Assembly: GCF_022558445.1 (NCBI RefSeq)
Contig: NZ_CP054699.1
Coordinates: forward strand, 80,001 to 144,000
Length of the DNA: 64,000 nucleotides
Origin: Candidatus Contubernalis alkalaceticus
Lineage (GTDB): Bacteria; Bacillota; Dethiobacteria; SKNC01
Reading direction: 5' to 3'
Under the pieces are notes generated by a model. The model was given only the letters and a program-made list of their open reading frames with translations, was not told where the DNA came from and searched no databases. Each line of letters begins with the position of its first letter. The first letter of the stretch is position 1. Both the position numbers and the translations under genes were made by a program. Of this stretch, positions 34,643-44,306 are shown piece after piece.

Positions 34643-35587
34643 GTGTATCCCGATAAAAAACTTAAGATCTTTACCGGGACGGCTAATATCCCTTTAGCTG
34701 AAGAAATTGCCCAGCATATTGGTATTCCCTTAGGTAAGGGTGAAATCCAGCAGTTTTGTGACGGTGAAATAACCAGCTATATTGGAGAAAGCGTAAGGGG
34801 CGCAGATGTTTACGTAGTACAACCACTGGCTCCTCCCACCAATGATAATATTATGGAGCTTTTAATAATGATAGATGCTATAAAAAGAGCTTCTGCTAAA
34901 AGTATTAATGCGGTAATCCCATATTTTGGTTATGCCCGACAGGACCGGAAAACCCGGGCCCGGGATCCCATTACGGCCAAGCTTATGGCGGATTTAATAA
35001 CCACCTCCGGAGCTCACCGGGTGATTACCATGGACCTGCATGCAGGTCAAATTCAGGGTTTTTTTAACATTCCAGTAGACCACCTTCCGGGGGTGCCTAT
35101 AATTGCCAAGTATTTTAATCAAAAGCAGCTGGATTCCCCTACTGTGGTTTCACCGGATCTAGGGGGAGTGACCCGGGCACGAAAACTGGCGGACTATCTC
35201 AATTGTCCCATAGCTATTATTGACAAAAGGCGTCCTGAACCCAATGTTTCTGAAGTGATGAACATTATTGGAAAGGTAGAAAACCGGACGGTAATTATGA
35301 TTGACGATATTATTGATACCGCCGGGACCATTGTCCATGGAGCCATGGCACTAATGGAGCAGGGAGCTAAAGAAATTTATGTCTGTTGTACCCATGCCAT
35401 TCTTTCAGGCCCTGCCAAGGAGAGACTGGAAAGTGCCAATATTAAGGAAGTAGTGGTTACCAACAGCATTCAGCTGATGGAGGAAAAAATGCTGCCTAAT
35501 ATCCGAATTCTTTCGGTAGCACCCCTGATTGGGGATGCTATCATTCGCATCCACGAGGAGCTTTCGGTAAGCAAACTTTTTGATTAA
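34643..35587 (+). CDS. prs: ribose-phosphate pyrophosphokinase
   Basis: Makes PRPP from ribose-5-phosphate and ATP for nucleotide, His and Trp synthesis. The protein is 314 residues from the preferred GTG at 34643, which is preceded by AGGGGG; this gives [15 protein letters not shown], a normal N-terminus. An ATG at 34619 has no ribosome-binding site. [37 protein letters not shown] and the PRPP loop DDIIDTAGT are present. It sits after glmU as in B. subtilis. Confidence 0.96.
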   Translation: MYPDKKLKIFTGTANIPLAEEIAQHIGIPLGKGEIQQFCDGEITSYIGESVRGADVYVVQPLAPPTNDNIMELLIMIDAIKRASAKSINAVIPYFGYARQDRKTRARDPITAKLMADLITTSGAHRVITMDLHAGQIQGFFNIPVDHLPGVPIIAKYFNQKQLDSPTVVSPDLGGVTRARKLADYLNCPIAIIDKRRPEPNVSEVMNIIGKVENRTVIMIDDIIDTAGTIVHGAMALMEQGAKEIYVCCTHAILSGPAKERLESANIKEVVVTNSIQLMEEKMLPNIRILSVAPLIGDAIIRIHEELSVSKLFD

Positions 35588-35597
35588 CGACTCTTAT

Positions 35598-35626
35598 TTG
35601 ACTTAAAAATAGTTAATGGTTATAAT
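35598..35626 (+). promoter_or_regulatory. ctc promoter (sigma-A type)
   Basis: TTGACT (35598-35603), 17 bp spacer, TATAAT (35621-35626), 53 bp before ctc. In B. subtilis ctc has a sigma-B promoter; none is visible here. Confidence 0.82.
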
Positions 35627-35679
35627 ACTAGTTATGATAAATTACCAGTTTTGGTCACAGTAGAAAGGAGAACTGTTTT

Positions 35680-36327
35680 ATGGAAAGACTTGAACTTATA
35701 GCACAGGCACGGGAGGTTTCCTCCAAAGGACAGATAAAGGATATGAGAAAGATGGATGTTGTTCCTGCCGTAGTATATGGCAAAAAAGTTGATAATACCC
35801 TGGTATCGGTGGGGCGGAAGGAACTATATCAGGCCCTTAATACCTCTGCAGGAGCCAATATTTTAATAGACCTGTTGATTGAGGGAGATAAAAAACGTAA
35901 AGAAACTGTTATGGTAAAAGAAATTCAAAAGCACCCTATTAAAGATATTTTTCTGCATGTAGATTTTATAGGAATTTCTCTGGAGGACAAAATCCAGGTA
36001 AAGGTTCCCATCAGTTTTATAGGAGAGCCGGTAGGCGTCAAAGAGGGTGGGGTTCCATCCATACAGCTCAGGGAGGTCATTGTAGAGACTCTTCCCACCG
36101 ATATTCCAGAATACTTAGAGGTGGATATTTCTCAACTGGACATTGGAGCAAGCTTAAATGTTAGTGACCTAATGATTCCAGAGGGAGCAGAAGTTATGGG
36201 TGATCCAGAAGAGACCATTATCAGTGTCCTGGCACCAACCGCTGAGGAAGAACCGATGGAGGAGGAAGAAATTCTAGAAGAAGGCGCTGAAGAGTCAGCA
36301 GAAGAAGAAGGGGAAAGTGAAGAGTAG
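35680..36327 (+). CDS. ctc: 50S ribosomal protein L25/general stress protein Ctc
   Basis: Ctc binds 5S rRNA through an L25-like N-terminal domain (residues 1-92) and has a C-terminal TL5-type beta domain (residues 95-185). The 215-residue protein ends in an acidic Glu-rich tail (EEEPMEEEEILEEG...), common in clostridial Ctc. Start ATG with AAAGGAG upstream. The gene is followed by pth with 47 bp between them, as in other Firmicutes. Confidence 0.95.
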   Translation: MERLELIAQAREVSSKGQIKDMRKMDVVPAVVYGKKVDNTLVSVGRKELYQALNTSAGANILIDLLIEGDKKRKETVMVKEIQKHPIKDIFLHVDFIGISLEDKIQVKVPISFIGEPVGVKEGGVPSIQLREVIVETLPTDIPEYLEVDISQLDIGASLNVSDLMIPEGAEVMGDPEETIISVLAPTAEEEPMEEEEILEEGAEESAEEEGESEE

Positions 36328-36374
36328 TATTATTTTCCGAAAGTGTGTTTTTTCAGGTAAAGAGGAGAGCAAAG

Positions 36375-36959
36375 ATGAAGTTAATGGTAGGGCTTGGTAA
36401 TCCCGGCAGGGAATACTTTTTTAGCAGACACAACATTGGATTTATGGTGGTGGAAGCCTTAGCCCTGAAACATAATATGAGCTTTAATCAGTTAAAACAT
36501 CACTCACTTCTGAGCAGGGGACAGATTGCTGGAGAAAAGGTTCTGCTGGTTAAACCTTTGACTTATATGAATCTAAGCGGTAGGGCAGTGAAGGATGTTC
36601 TTTTGAGTTCCAGGGAATTATTTTTAGAGTCCCTGGTGATTGTGCATGATGATATGGACTTGGAACTGGGTCGTATTCGGTTTAAAGTCAAGGGAGGAAG
36701 CGGCGGACACCGGGGAGTGGATTCTATTATTGAAAAGTTGAACACCCGGGATTTTGTTCGTTTAAAAATAGGTATCGGCAGGCCCCAAAATAATGGAAAT
36801 CCTGAAGACGATGGCGCCGGGGTTAGAAACTATGTCCTGGAGGGGTTTTCTTCTCAGGAGGAACCACTGCTAAAAGAGGTTATTAAAAAGGCAGCGGAGG
36901 CCCTGGAAATTTTGCTATTAGAGGGAATAGATACAGCCATGAATCGATATAATTGTTGA
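36375..36959 (+). CDS. pth: peptidyl-tRNA hydrolase
   Basis: It frees tRNA from peptidyl-tRNA released by stalled ribosomes. The 194-residue protein has VGLGNPGREYFFSRHNIGF, with Asn and the catalytic His near residue 20, then KPLTYMNLSG, and HDDMDLELG with the conserved Asp near residue 95. The ATG at 36375 has AAAGAGGAGAG eight bases upstream; an extension to 36345 is not needed. fin, which follows pth in B. subtilis, is absent; the T-box/aroF/pheA block sits here instead. Confidence 0.96.
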   Translation: MKLMVGLGNPGREYFFSRHNIGFMVVEALALKHNMSFNQLKHHSLLSRGQIAGEKVLLVKPLTYMNLSGRAVKDVLLSSRELFLESLVIVHDDMDLELGRIRFKVKGGSGGHRGVDSIIEKLNTRDFVRLKIGIGRPQNNGNPEDDGAGVRNYVLEGFSSQEEPLLKEVIKKAAEALEILLLEGIDTAMNRYNC

Positions 36960-36999
36960 TTTTGACAACAAGGCAAGGGGGATTTTTTAAAATTAACAC

Positions 37000-37029
37000 T
37001 TGCTTGTAAGCTGCTGCCTGTGTTATAAT
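37000..37029 (+). promoter_or_regulatory. promoter of T-box aroF unit
   Basis: TTGCTT (37000-37005), 18 bp spacer, TATAAT (37024-37029). Transcription would begin about 37036, just before the T-box leader. Confidence 0.7.
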
Positions 37030-37035
37030 TTTAGA

Positions 37036-37355
37036 AAGTATATAATAAAAGTAATGAAAGAGGAAAGTAAGCGGGTTTCTGATTTCTAGGGAGGCTGTGT
37101 CATTGACTGAAAGCACAGCTATTGAAGGGCCGGTTGAAGTTCCCTCTTGAACTGCAGGCTGAAACTTATGTTTACCATGAGTAAGTAGGCTGAGCCGGGG
37201 GTCTTCTACCGTTAACAGGAAGCGGGTATCGGAAGTGTATCTTATTATGCACGTCCCGTACCTGTAGAGTAGGTTTTCTGCAGCAGTATGGCAGAAATCA
37301 ACTAGGGTGGTACCGCGAAAGTAACTTCTCGTCCCTATGACGAGAGGTTTTTTTA
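37036..37355 (+). ncRNA. T-box leader (probable tRNA-Phe sensor) upstream of aroF
   Basis: The T-box sequence AGGGTGGTACCGCG is intact at 37304-37317. A typical stem I is visible: AAGAGG near 37058 pairs with CCUCUU at 37143-37148. AAGUAA on the 5' side faces GAAGUUC (37136-37142), in which UUC at 37140-37142 fits the specifier position, giving Phe. If the register were one base earlier it would be GUU (Val). The gene served is a DAHP synthase followed by prephenate dehydratase, which supports Phe. A stem II/pseudoknot region (GAGCCGGG...CCGTTAAC) precedes the antiterminator. The terminator stem CTTCTCGTC/GACGAGAGG is at 37325-37347, with a T8 tail. Confidence 0.92.
37325..37355 (+). terminator. 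T-box attenuator
   Basis: CTTCTCGTC with GACGAGAGG and T8. It competes with the antiterminator formed by the T-box sequence. Confidence 0.9.
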
Positions 37356-37439
37356 TTTTACGGGTATATGAGCTTTCGTCCCTAAGGCTTATATATCCGT
37401 TTTATTTTTTAAATAATAATCTAATAGGAGGTAAATAAA

Positions 37440-38450
37440 ATGATTGTAGTTATGAAATTAGATGCTTCTTCAAAAGAAGTTGCTGCAGTGCAAAGCAGGC
37501 TGGAGAGTTTAGGCTTTAAAATTCATCCGATTCAAGGAGTAAAGAGGTTGGTGTTGGGTGCGGTGGGGGACCGCAAAGTTGCTAATTCTCTCAACCTGGA
37601 GTCATACCCCGGGGTAGAAAAAGTGATGTCCATCATGAAACCTTATAAGATGGTTAGCCGAGAGGCAAAGGAAGAAGATACAGTGGTCAAGGTAGGGGAC
37701 GTAGAAATAGGTGGAAGCAAGGTAGTTACCATGTGCGGCCCCTGCGCTGTAGAAAACGAGGAACAGATGGTTCAAATTGCCCGGGCAGTAAAAGCAGCAG
37801 GAGGCAAAATCCTTAGGGGGGGTGCCTTCAAACCCCGAACTTCTCCCTACGCCTTTCAGGGGTTGGAGGAGGAGGGACTAAAAATGTTGGCTCGGGCCCG
37901 GGAGGAAACAGGCCTACCGGTAGTAACAGAGGTGATTAACACCCAGGATGTTGAACTGGTAGCTAATTATGCTGATATGCTGCAAATTGGCTCCCGGAAT
38001 ATGCAGAATTATTCCTTGTTGAAGGCGGTGGGTATGACCGGAAAACCGGTCCTCTTAAAAAGAGGATTGTCTGCCACCATTGAGGAATGGTTGATGTCAG
38101 CAGAATATATTTTGGCAGAAGAAAACTATAATGTAGTGCTGTGCGAACGGGGAATAAGGACCTTTGAAACCTATACCCGAAATACCCTGGATTTAAGCGC
38201 CGTCCCTTTAATCAAAAGTCTCAGTCATCTGCCCATAGTGGTGGACCCTTCTCATGCTACCGGCATGTGGAAACTGGTGGCGCCTCTTGCTAAGGCTGCT
38301 GTAGCTGCCGGAGCCGATGGGCTTTTAATCGAAGCACATCCCTGTCCTTCAGAGGCACTGTGTGACGGAGAGCAGTCCTTGAGCCCTAAAAATTTACAAA
38401 GGCTTGTGGCAGAGCTAAAACCATTTCTAAAAGCTGTTGGCCGTGCATAA
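37440..38450 (+). CDS. aroF: 3-deoxy-7-phosphoheptulonate synthase (AroF, ACT-like N-terminus)
   Basis: First step of aromatic amino acid synthesis: PEP and erythrose-4-phosphate to DAHP. The 336-residue protein has a small N-terminal ferredoxin-like regulatory domain (residues 1-70) followed by the TIM-barrel core. VVTMCGPCAVENEEQM, GGKILRGGAFKPRTSPYAFQG, LQIGSRNMQNYSLL and LPIVVDPSHATG are present with metal-binding Cys, His and Glu. This is the type I-beta class of Thermotoga/Bacillus. Start ATG 37440 with AGGAGGTAA. Controlled by the T-box above. Confidence 0.96.
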   Translation: MIVVMKLDASSKEVAAVQSRLESLGFKIHPIQGVKRLVLGAVGDRKVANSLNLESYPGVEKVMSIMKPYKMVSREAKEEDTVVKVGDVEIGGSKVVTMCGPCAVENEEQMVQIARAVKAAGGKILRGGAFKPRTSPYAFQGLEEEGLKMLARAREETGLPVVTEVINTQDVELVANYADMLQIGSRNMQNYSLLKAVGMTGKPVLLKRGLSATIEEWLMSAEYILAEENYNVVLCERGIRTFETYTRNTLDLSAVPLIKSLSHLPIVVDPSHATGMWKLVAPLAKAAVAAGADGLLIEAHPCPSEALCDGEQSLSPKNLQRLVAELKPFLKAVGRA

Positions 38451-38462
38451 AGATGGGCTGAT

Positions 38463-38508
38463 GATAAGACAAGAGAAACCTTCTCTATTCCTGCCTCCTT
38501 GTCTTATC
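38463..38508 (+). repeat. nested inverted repeat between aroF and pheA
   Basis: GATAAGACAAG (38463-38473) pairs perfectly with CTTGTCTTATC (38498-38508). AGAGAA-ACC-TTCTCT (38472-38486) forms a second hairpin inside. No T tract follows, so it is more likely an RNA processing or pause element than a terminator. Confidence 0.6.
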
Positions 38509-38582
38509 TTCACCATTTCCTAAGGCAAAAAAAGAAAAGACTGGATTTTAAATGATAAAGTAGATAGCAAGGAGTGGTGATC

Positions 38583-39419
38583 ATGTATAAAATGGGTTAT
38601 CTTGGCCCTCCTGGGACTTTTACTCAGGAAGCACTTTTTAAATATATACAACTGCCGCCGGAGGAGATAAAAGAATATAGTACTATTTCTGAAGTAATCA
38701 GGGCGATAGGGAAAGAGGTAGAATGGGGCATAGTGCCGGTAGAAAATTCTTTGGAGGGTTCCGTGAATATAACCCTGGACATCTTAGCCAGGGAAACCAA
38801 TCTGGTTATTAATGGGGAAGTTATTATCCCGGTATCGCATCATTTGCTGGGTAAAGAAGGAGGCACAACAGGAGATGTTAAACATTTATATTCCCATCCC
38901 CAGGCAGTAGCTCAGTGCCGCAAGTTTATTGAAAAACACCTACCGCAGTCACAAACAGAGTTAACTTTAAGTACAGCCCAGGCAGCCCGGTTAATCTCGG
39001 AAAGAAGAAATGACAATACTTGTGCCGCTATTGGAACCCGAAGGGCGGCAGATCTGTATGGTTTAAAGGTCTTAGAGGAGAACATTCACGACTATGACTG
39101 CAATTATACCCGTTTTATCGTGCTTTCTTTGAAGCATAATAGAGAAGCTACCGGAAAGGATAAAACTTCTCTGGTTTTTGGGATTAAAGATGGGCCCGGG
39201 GCACTATATCAAGTTTTAAAGGAATTTGCCTTGAGGCAACTTAATTTAACACGAATTGAATCCCGTCCTTCAAAAAGAAACTTTGGGGACTACCTGTTTT
39301 TTGTTGATTTAGAGGGGCACTTAAATGAACCTAAAATAAAAGAAACTTTGGAGTCTGTGGGGGAAAATACGGTTTTCTTGAGAGTCCTTGGATCATATCC
39401 TCAAGGTGAGATGCCCTAA
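38583..39419 (+). CDS. pheA: prephenate dehydratase
   Basis: Converts prephenate to phenylpyruvate for Phe synthesis. The 278-residue protein has the catalytic domain with GYLGPPGTFTQEA and NSLEGSVNITLD, and the TRF motif in CNYTRFIVL near residue 175. The last 80 residues form an ACT domain with GALYQVLKEFA and LTRIESRPSK for Phe feedback. The ATG at 38583 has AAGGAGTGG upstream. With aroF it is a Phe-specific unit under one T-box. Confidence 0.96.
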   Translation: MYKMGYLGPPGTFTQEALFKYIQLPPEEIKEYSTISEVIRAIGKEVEWGIVPVENSLEGSVNITLDILARETNLVINGEVIIPVSHHLLGKEGGTTGDVKHLYSHPQAVAQCRKFIEKHLPQSQTELTLSTAQAARLISERRNDNTCAAIGTRRAADLYGLKVLEENIHDYDCNYTRFIVLSLKHNREATGKDKTSLVFGIKDGPGALYQVLKEFALRQLNLTRIESRPSKRNFGDYLFFVDLEGHLNEPKIKETLESVGENTVFLRVLGSYPQGEMP

Positions 39420-39767
39420 ATGTGGGCTTTTTGGGCGCATCAGTGAATAATACAGGTTTTCAGGGAATAATATGATAAGCAAGGTGGAAAGCTATTTATT
39501 CTATTTATCATTTAAAAGGATAAAAAAAAATCGTTTTAGTTATTTGAAATTATTTGAAATTATATCTGTAATTTTTGAAGGATTTTGGCTTCCATTCTTC
39601 TTGCAATTATGGTATATTCAAACTGGTGTTCCTTAGAAGCTGTAATTTTTTTGGGAACTCTGGGAGGTCAAAAAGATTGCATATCTTTAGAAAAGTTCAT
39701 GGAGGAAGCAGGCCTCAAGTTTTTGCTTAAGGCTTTTTTTGCTTTGAAGCCGGGAGGAACAGTATAA
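39420..39767 (+). other. intergenic region before mfd
   Basis: This 348-bp gap has a possible mfd promoter: TTGAAA (39544-39549), 17 bp, TGTAAT (39567-39572), overlapping a direct repeat TATTTGAAAT. A 60-codon frame with a TTG start (39585) ends at 39767; I do not consider it a gene. The mfd ribosome-binding site is GGAGGAAC at 39753. Confidence 0.5.
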
Positions 39768-42700
39768 ATGTGTGGTGAATTTATTTTAAATCTTCTAACG
39801 GAAGATGAAAATTTTCAAACAGTTTTAGAAAATATAGAGCAACATATGCCTAGTCAGCTGATATATGGGATAGACGGCAGTCAGAAAAACCTGGTTATGA
39901 CTGCTGTTAAGGTAAATACCGGGCGTCCGGTGCTGGTGGTTACGACTGATCTTTTTAATGCGGAGAAGATTTATGAGAATTTTTTGAATTTCTTTTCTGG
40001 GGAGAAAGTTCTGCTTTTCCCTGCCAGGGAGAGTATTTTTTATGAGTCCATTTCTCACAGTAGAGAGATAACAGAGCAGCGTCTGCAGGTTTTGGAAAAA
40101 ATAACGGCCGGAGGTGACTTTTTGGTCATCGCCCCAGCATCGGCCCTGATGTCTCTTTTGCCTCCCAAAGATCTTTGGGCAGTTTCTTCCTTAAAAATTT
40201 CGGAGAAATCAAGTTTTTCCCTGGAAGAACTGACCCAGCGGTTAGTACAGCTGGGATATGAAAGGTCTCCCCTGGTAGAGGGCAGGGGGCAGTTCAGCCT
40301 TCGGGGAGGTATTTTAGATATTTTTCCCTCCACTTTACGGAATCCTGTAAGAATAGAATTCTTTGGAGATGAAGCAGAATCTCTTCGGGAGTTTGACCTT
40401 TCTTCCCAGAGGTCTAAAAAAAGCCTCAGGGAAGTTCACATAAATCCTGTGCAGGAGCTAATTTTGGATCAAGGGGCATTTCTGCGGGGCAGGGTAGAGA
40501 TTGAGAAGGATTTAGAGAAGAGATTGACCGCTCTTAACAGGGCTGGGGAAATGGAGGCTGCCTCAAAACTTGCATCTAAAGTAGAGTATCATTTGGAAAA
40601 AATTAAAGAAAAAATTTATTTTAGTGAAATTGAACAATACCTTCCTTATTTTTATCCCCGGCTGCATACCATTATGGATTATCTTCCTAAAGATGCTCTG
40701 GTGTTTTTGGATGAACCGGTGCATATTTTAGAAAACAGCCAAAAGTTGACCTTTGAGATGGAAGAAACCAACAGCTCTATGCTGGTTGAGGGGGCTATTC
40801 TTCCGGGTCAAACAAAACTGAATAAAAGTATTCATGACTTTATATTTACCCATAAGGCCCCATACCTTTCTTTTTCCCTTCTTATGCGTAAAATTCCAGG
40901 GTTTACTCCCCAAAGCATTGTTACCATTGCTAATAAAAATATGCCCCGGTTCCATGGGCAGTGGGATTTTTTGAGAGGGGAAATCAATCATTGGTTTAAG
41001 GAAGGTTATCGGGTATTTCTTCTGGCTTCCTCCAAAGAACGAGGAAAAGAAGCCGCCCATTCCTTTGAAGAGGAGAATATCAGGGCCTCTTTTACCTCTA
41101 CCCCGGAGAATATTTTACCGGGAACAGTGGGGGTTATTAACTGTAATTTGGAAAACGGTTTTATTTTACCGGAAACAAAAACAGCTCTGATTTCAGAGCA
41201 GGAATTGATTCCAAAATATAAAAAAAAGAAAGTCTGGAAGACCTCTAAAGAAGGCATTACCATTTCTGATTATCATGATCTGGAGATGGGGGATTTTGTG
41301 GTCCATGAACAGCATGGGATTGGTCAATACCTGGGCATTAAAACGTTGGAAATCAACCAGCTGAATAAAGATTACCTTTATATTAAATACGCCGGTGAGG
41401 ATAAACTCTTTATCCCCACTGACCAGATTGGACTGGTAAAAAAATATATCGGTGGGGAAGGCAGGAAACCAAAACTCCACGGTATGGGCAGCAGTGAATG
41501 GTCTCGGGTTAAAAGCAGGGTAAAAGAATCTGTGCAGAAACTGGCTCAGGAGCTTTTGAAGTTATATGCAGTCAGGGAATCTGTGCAGGGGCACGCGTAT
41601 TCACCTGATCACAACTGGCAGAGGGAATTTGAAGACCGCTTTCCTTTTGAGGAAACTCCAGACCAGCTGAAAGCCATCAGTGATGTAAAAAAAGATATGG
41701 AAAATAAAAAACCTATGGATCGTTTAATCTGTGGTGATGTGGGTTATGGTAAGACGGAAATTGCATTACGGGCAGCATTTAAAGCAGTGATGGAACATAA
41801 GCAGGTAGCATTCCTGGTCCCTACTACTATTTTGGCACAGCAGCATTACCGGAGTTTTAAAGAAAGGTTCGAAGGTTTTCCTGTAAACATTGAAGTGTTA
41901 AGCCGGTTTAGAAAACCCTCAGAGCAAAAAGAGGTTGTAAAACAGGTCAAATCAGGGTGGGTAGACATCATAATCGGAACTCACCGCCTGTTATCTTCAG
42001 ATATACATTTTAAAGATTTAGGCCTTTTAATCATTGATGAAGAACAGCGTTTTGGAGTTAAACATAAGGAAAAAATCAAGATGCTCAGGAAAAATGTAGA
42101 TGTGCTGACTATGACTGCTACCCCCATTCCTCGAACTCTTTACATGTCTCTGGTGGGAGTCAGGGATCTAAGTGTAATTGAAACTCCACCGGAAAACCGG
42201 TACCCTATTCAAACCTATGTGGTGGAGTATTCAGAGGCATTGATCAGGGAAGCTCTTCAGAGAGAGCTTAATCGGGGAGGGCAGGTATTCTTCGTCTATA
42301 ATCGGGTGGAAACCATAGAAAAACGGGGAGAAAAATTGAAGCAGATCATACCCGAGGCCAGGGTTGTCATTGGACATGGACAGATGCCCGAGGCCAGGTT
42401 GGAAAAAAACATGTACCAGTTTCTAAACAAAGATTATGATATACTTCTTAGCACTACCATTGTGGAGGCGGGTTTGGATATTCCCAATGTAAATACAATG
42501 ATTATTTACGATGCCGATAAAATGGGTTTATCTCAGCTGTACCAACTGAGGGGGAGAGTGGGAAGGTCAAACCGCCTGGCTTATGCTTATCTTACTTATA
42601 AAAAGGATAAAGTTTTATCTGAGGTGGCAGAAAAGAGGCTGCAGGCCATTAAAGAGTTTACGGAGCTGGGGTCGGGGTTTAAAATCGCCATGAGAGACCT

Positions 42701-43307
42701 GGAAATCAGGGGAGCCGGTAATATTCTAGGTCCGGAACAGCATGGTTTTATAGTTACCGTAGGTTTTGATCTTTATTGTCAACTTTTAGAGCAGAGCATA
42801 AATGAACTTAAGGGTTTTCCTGAAGAAGAGACTCCTGAGGTAAAAATCGAGTTAAATATAAATGCTTTTATACCTGCTTCTTATATTCACCATCACAGCC
42901 AAAAAATATATATCTATCAAAAAATAGCAGCGGTAGAATCTCCGGAAGAGACAGCAGATGTGGAGAGGGAAATGATTGACCGTTACGGCCCCGTTCCTGA
43001 ACCGGTAAAGAATCTCTTAAAAATTGCCCGGTTAAAAGTATTGGCAGGGCAGTTGAAAATATCTTCAATAACTCAGGAAAAAACCCAGGTTAAGGTAAAA
43101 TTTTATTCTGATTTCAAGGGACGGGGAGAGGATCTGCTGCAGATGGCCAGCAGTTTTTCTGAGGAAGTCAGCCTGCAGGTAGGTCAAGGGGTTAGTTTTA
43201 AATTAAATGTACAAGGAGTCCAGGAGAATCTTTTAGTGGACCATATTGAAAGATTTTGTCAAAAACTCTTTTGCCTTGCGGATGATAGAGCAATCCATTA
43301 TAATTAA
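39768..43307 (+). CDS. mfd: transcription-repair coupling factor
   Basis: Mfd removes RNA polymerase stalled at lesions and recruits UvrA. The 1179-residue protein has the UvrB-like N-terminal module, an RNAP-interaction CarD/RID domain around residue 500 (GDFVVHEQHGIGQYLGI), and a RecG-like motor. The motor has Walker A GDVGYGKTE near residue 655, the DEEQRFG box near residue 757, and TATPIPRTL. A C-terminal TRCF domain follows (RDLEIRGAGNILG...). Length is normal. Start ATG 39768. Confidence 0.98.
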   Translation: MCGEFILNLLTEDENFQTVLENIEQHMPSQLIYGIDGSQKNLVMTAVKVNTGRPVLVVTTDLFNAEKIYENFLNFFSGEKVLLFPARESIFYESISHSREITEQRLQVLEKITAGGDFLVIAPASALMSLLPPKDLWAVSSLKISEKSSFSLEELTQRLVQLGYERSPLVEGRGQFSLRGGILDIFPSTLRNPVRIEFFGDEAESLREFDLSSQRSKKSLREVHINPVQELILDQGAFLRGRVEIEKDLEKRLTALNRAGEMEAASKLASKVEYHLEKIKEKIYFSEIEQYLPYFYPRLHTIMDYLPKDALVFLDEPVHILENSQKLTFEMEETNSSMLVEGAILPGQTKLNKSIHDFIFTHKAPYLSFSLLMRKIPGFTPQSIVTIANKNMPRFHGQWDFLRGEINHWFKEGYRVFLLASSKERGKEAAHSFEEENIRASFTSTPENILPGTVGVINCNLENGFILPETKTALISEQELIPKYKKKKVWKTSKEGITISDYHDLEMGDFVVHEQHGIGQYLGIKTLEINQLNKDYLYIKYAGEDKLFIPTDQIGLVKKYIGGEGRKPKLHGMGSSEWSRVKSRVKESVQKLAQELLKLYAVRESVQGHAYSPDHNWQREFEDRFPFEETPDQLKAISDVKKDMENKKPMDRLICGDVGYGKTEIALRAAFKAVMEHKQVAFLVPTTILAQQHYRSFKERFEGFPVNIEVLSRFRKPSEQKEVVKQVKSGWVDIIIGTHRLLSSDIHFKDLGLLIIDEEQRFGVKHKEKIKMLRKNVDVLTMTATPIPRTLYMSLVGVRDLSVIETPPENRYPIQTYVVEYSEALIREALQRELNRGGQVFFVYNRVETIEKRGEKLKQIIPEARVVIGHGQMPEARLEKNMYQFLNKDYDILLSTTIVEAGLDIPNVNTMIIYDADKMGLSQLYQLRGRVGRSNRLAYAYLTYKKDKVLSEVAEKRLQAIKEFTELGSGFKIAMRDLEIRGAGNILGPEQHGFIVTVGFDLYCQLLEQSINELKGFPEEETPEVKIELNINAFIPASYIHHHSQKIYIYQKIAAVESPEETADVEREMIDRYGPVPEPVKNLLKIARLKVLAGQLKISSITQEKTQVKVKFYSDFKGRGEDLLQMASSFSEEVSLQVGQGVSFKLNVQGVQENLLVDHIERFCQKLFCLADDRAIHYN

Positions 43308-43366
43308 CTTGTACTATTAAAAAGAAATAATTCATGCCAATTCGAAAAAGAAAGGGTGTATTTTTT

Positions 43367-44290
43367 TTGAAATCTATTCAGAAGCTGCTGGTTTTATTTC
43401 TTCTCCTGGCTCTTATTCTGACGGTATTCGGTTGTCAGCAGGAGAAAGTTTTAGCAGAAGTAAACGGTGAGAAGATTACCCAAAGTCACCTGGATGAAAG
43501 GATACTGATTTTTAACCTTTTTATGGAGGAGTACTCTGATTCTCTGGAAAACGATGAAGAATTTAAGTTTTTCATAGAATCCAGCTTGTTGAATTCTTTG
43601 ATTCAGTCCAAGCTGGTCAGTCAAGAAATTGACAGGATTGGACTGATCATTGATGACGAAGAGGCGGAGAAACAATACCAGGAGGAACTTAAGGAGATTA
43701 TTGTCGAGTTTTTTGAAAGTGAAGAACAATTTCAGGAAAGAATGAAAAAGGATAAGCTCTCCGAAGATGTTTTAAGGTCAATGCTAAGAGAGAATTATCT
43801 GATACACCTTCTTTATGAGCATGTAGTGGAAGGTATTCTAGAGCAGGATGCCAAGCAGTATTATGAAGACAACAAGGATATGTTTCTAGATCCCGGCTTT
43901 GTAAGGATATCTCATATACTGGTAGAGCTGGAAGAGGAAGCTCTGGAAATAATGGAGCGTCTGGAAAACGGTGAAGAATTTGAAGAAATATCTAATGATG
44001 TATCTCTGGATGAATCCTCTGAGTTTGTGATTTCTGAAGTAGATCAGCACTTTGATCCTATATTTACCGAGGCTGCTTTTGCTCTAGAGGTGGGTGAAAT
44101 CAGTGAACCGATAGAAACCCCTTTCGGTTGGCACGTAATTAAGCTGCATGAGAAGGAAGATTCATATTATTACAGTTATGATGAGATTAAAGAAGATGTT
44201 ATGATGCTAAAAAAAGAAGAAGTCTTCTATCATTACACTACAGAACTTACAGAAAATGCGGTTATTGAAAATTATTTAGAGGACAATTAA
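43367..44290 (+). CDS. peptidylprolyl isomerase lipoprotein (PrsA/SurA-like)
   Basis: An exported lipoprotein of about 307 residues, with a lipobox TVFGC near residue 23 after a hydrophobic stretch, then a SurA_N-type helical part with VNGEKITQSHLDERI. A PpiC/rotamase domain at about 180-275 has ISHILVE and FGWHVIKLHE. It folds or assists exported proteins at the membrane, like PrsA. The TTG start at 43367 with AAAGGGTG upstream removes a basic 11-residue extension from 43334. The same position in B. subtilis is not occupied by prsA. Confidence 0.9.
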   Translation: MKSIQKLLVLFLLLALILTVFGCQQEKVLAEVNGEKITQSHLDERILIFNLFMEEYSDSLENDEEFKFFIESSLLNSLIQSKLVSQEIDRIGLIIDDEEAEKQYQEELKEIIVEFFESEEQFQERMKKDKLSEDVLRSMLRENYLIHLLYEHVVEGILEQDAKQYYEDNKDMFLDPGFVRISHILVELEEEALEIMERLENGEEFEEISNDVSLDESSEFVISEVDQHFDPIFTEAAFALEVGEISEPIETPFGWHVIKLHEKEDSYYYSYDEIKEDVMMLKKEEVFYHYTTELTENAVIENYLEDN

Positions 44291-44306
44291 ATTTTAAAAG
44301 CAAAAG

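Noticed and set aside
39585-39767. A 60-codon frame just upstream of mfd
   Set aside because: TTG start with a poor site, overlap of the mfd ribosome-binding site and no recognisable sequence; the mfd start and promoter fit without it.
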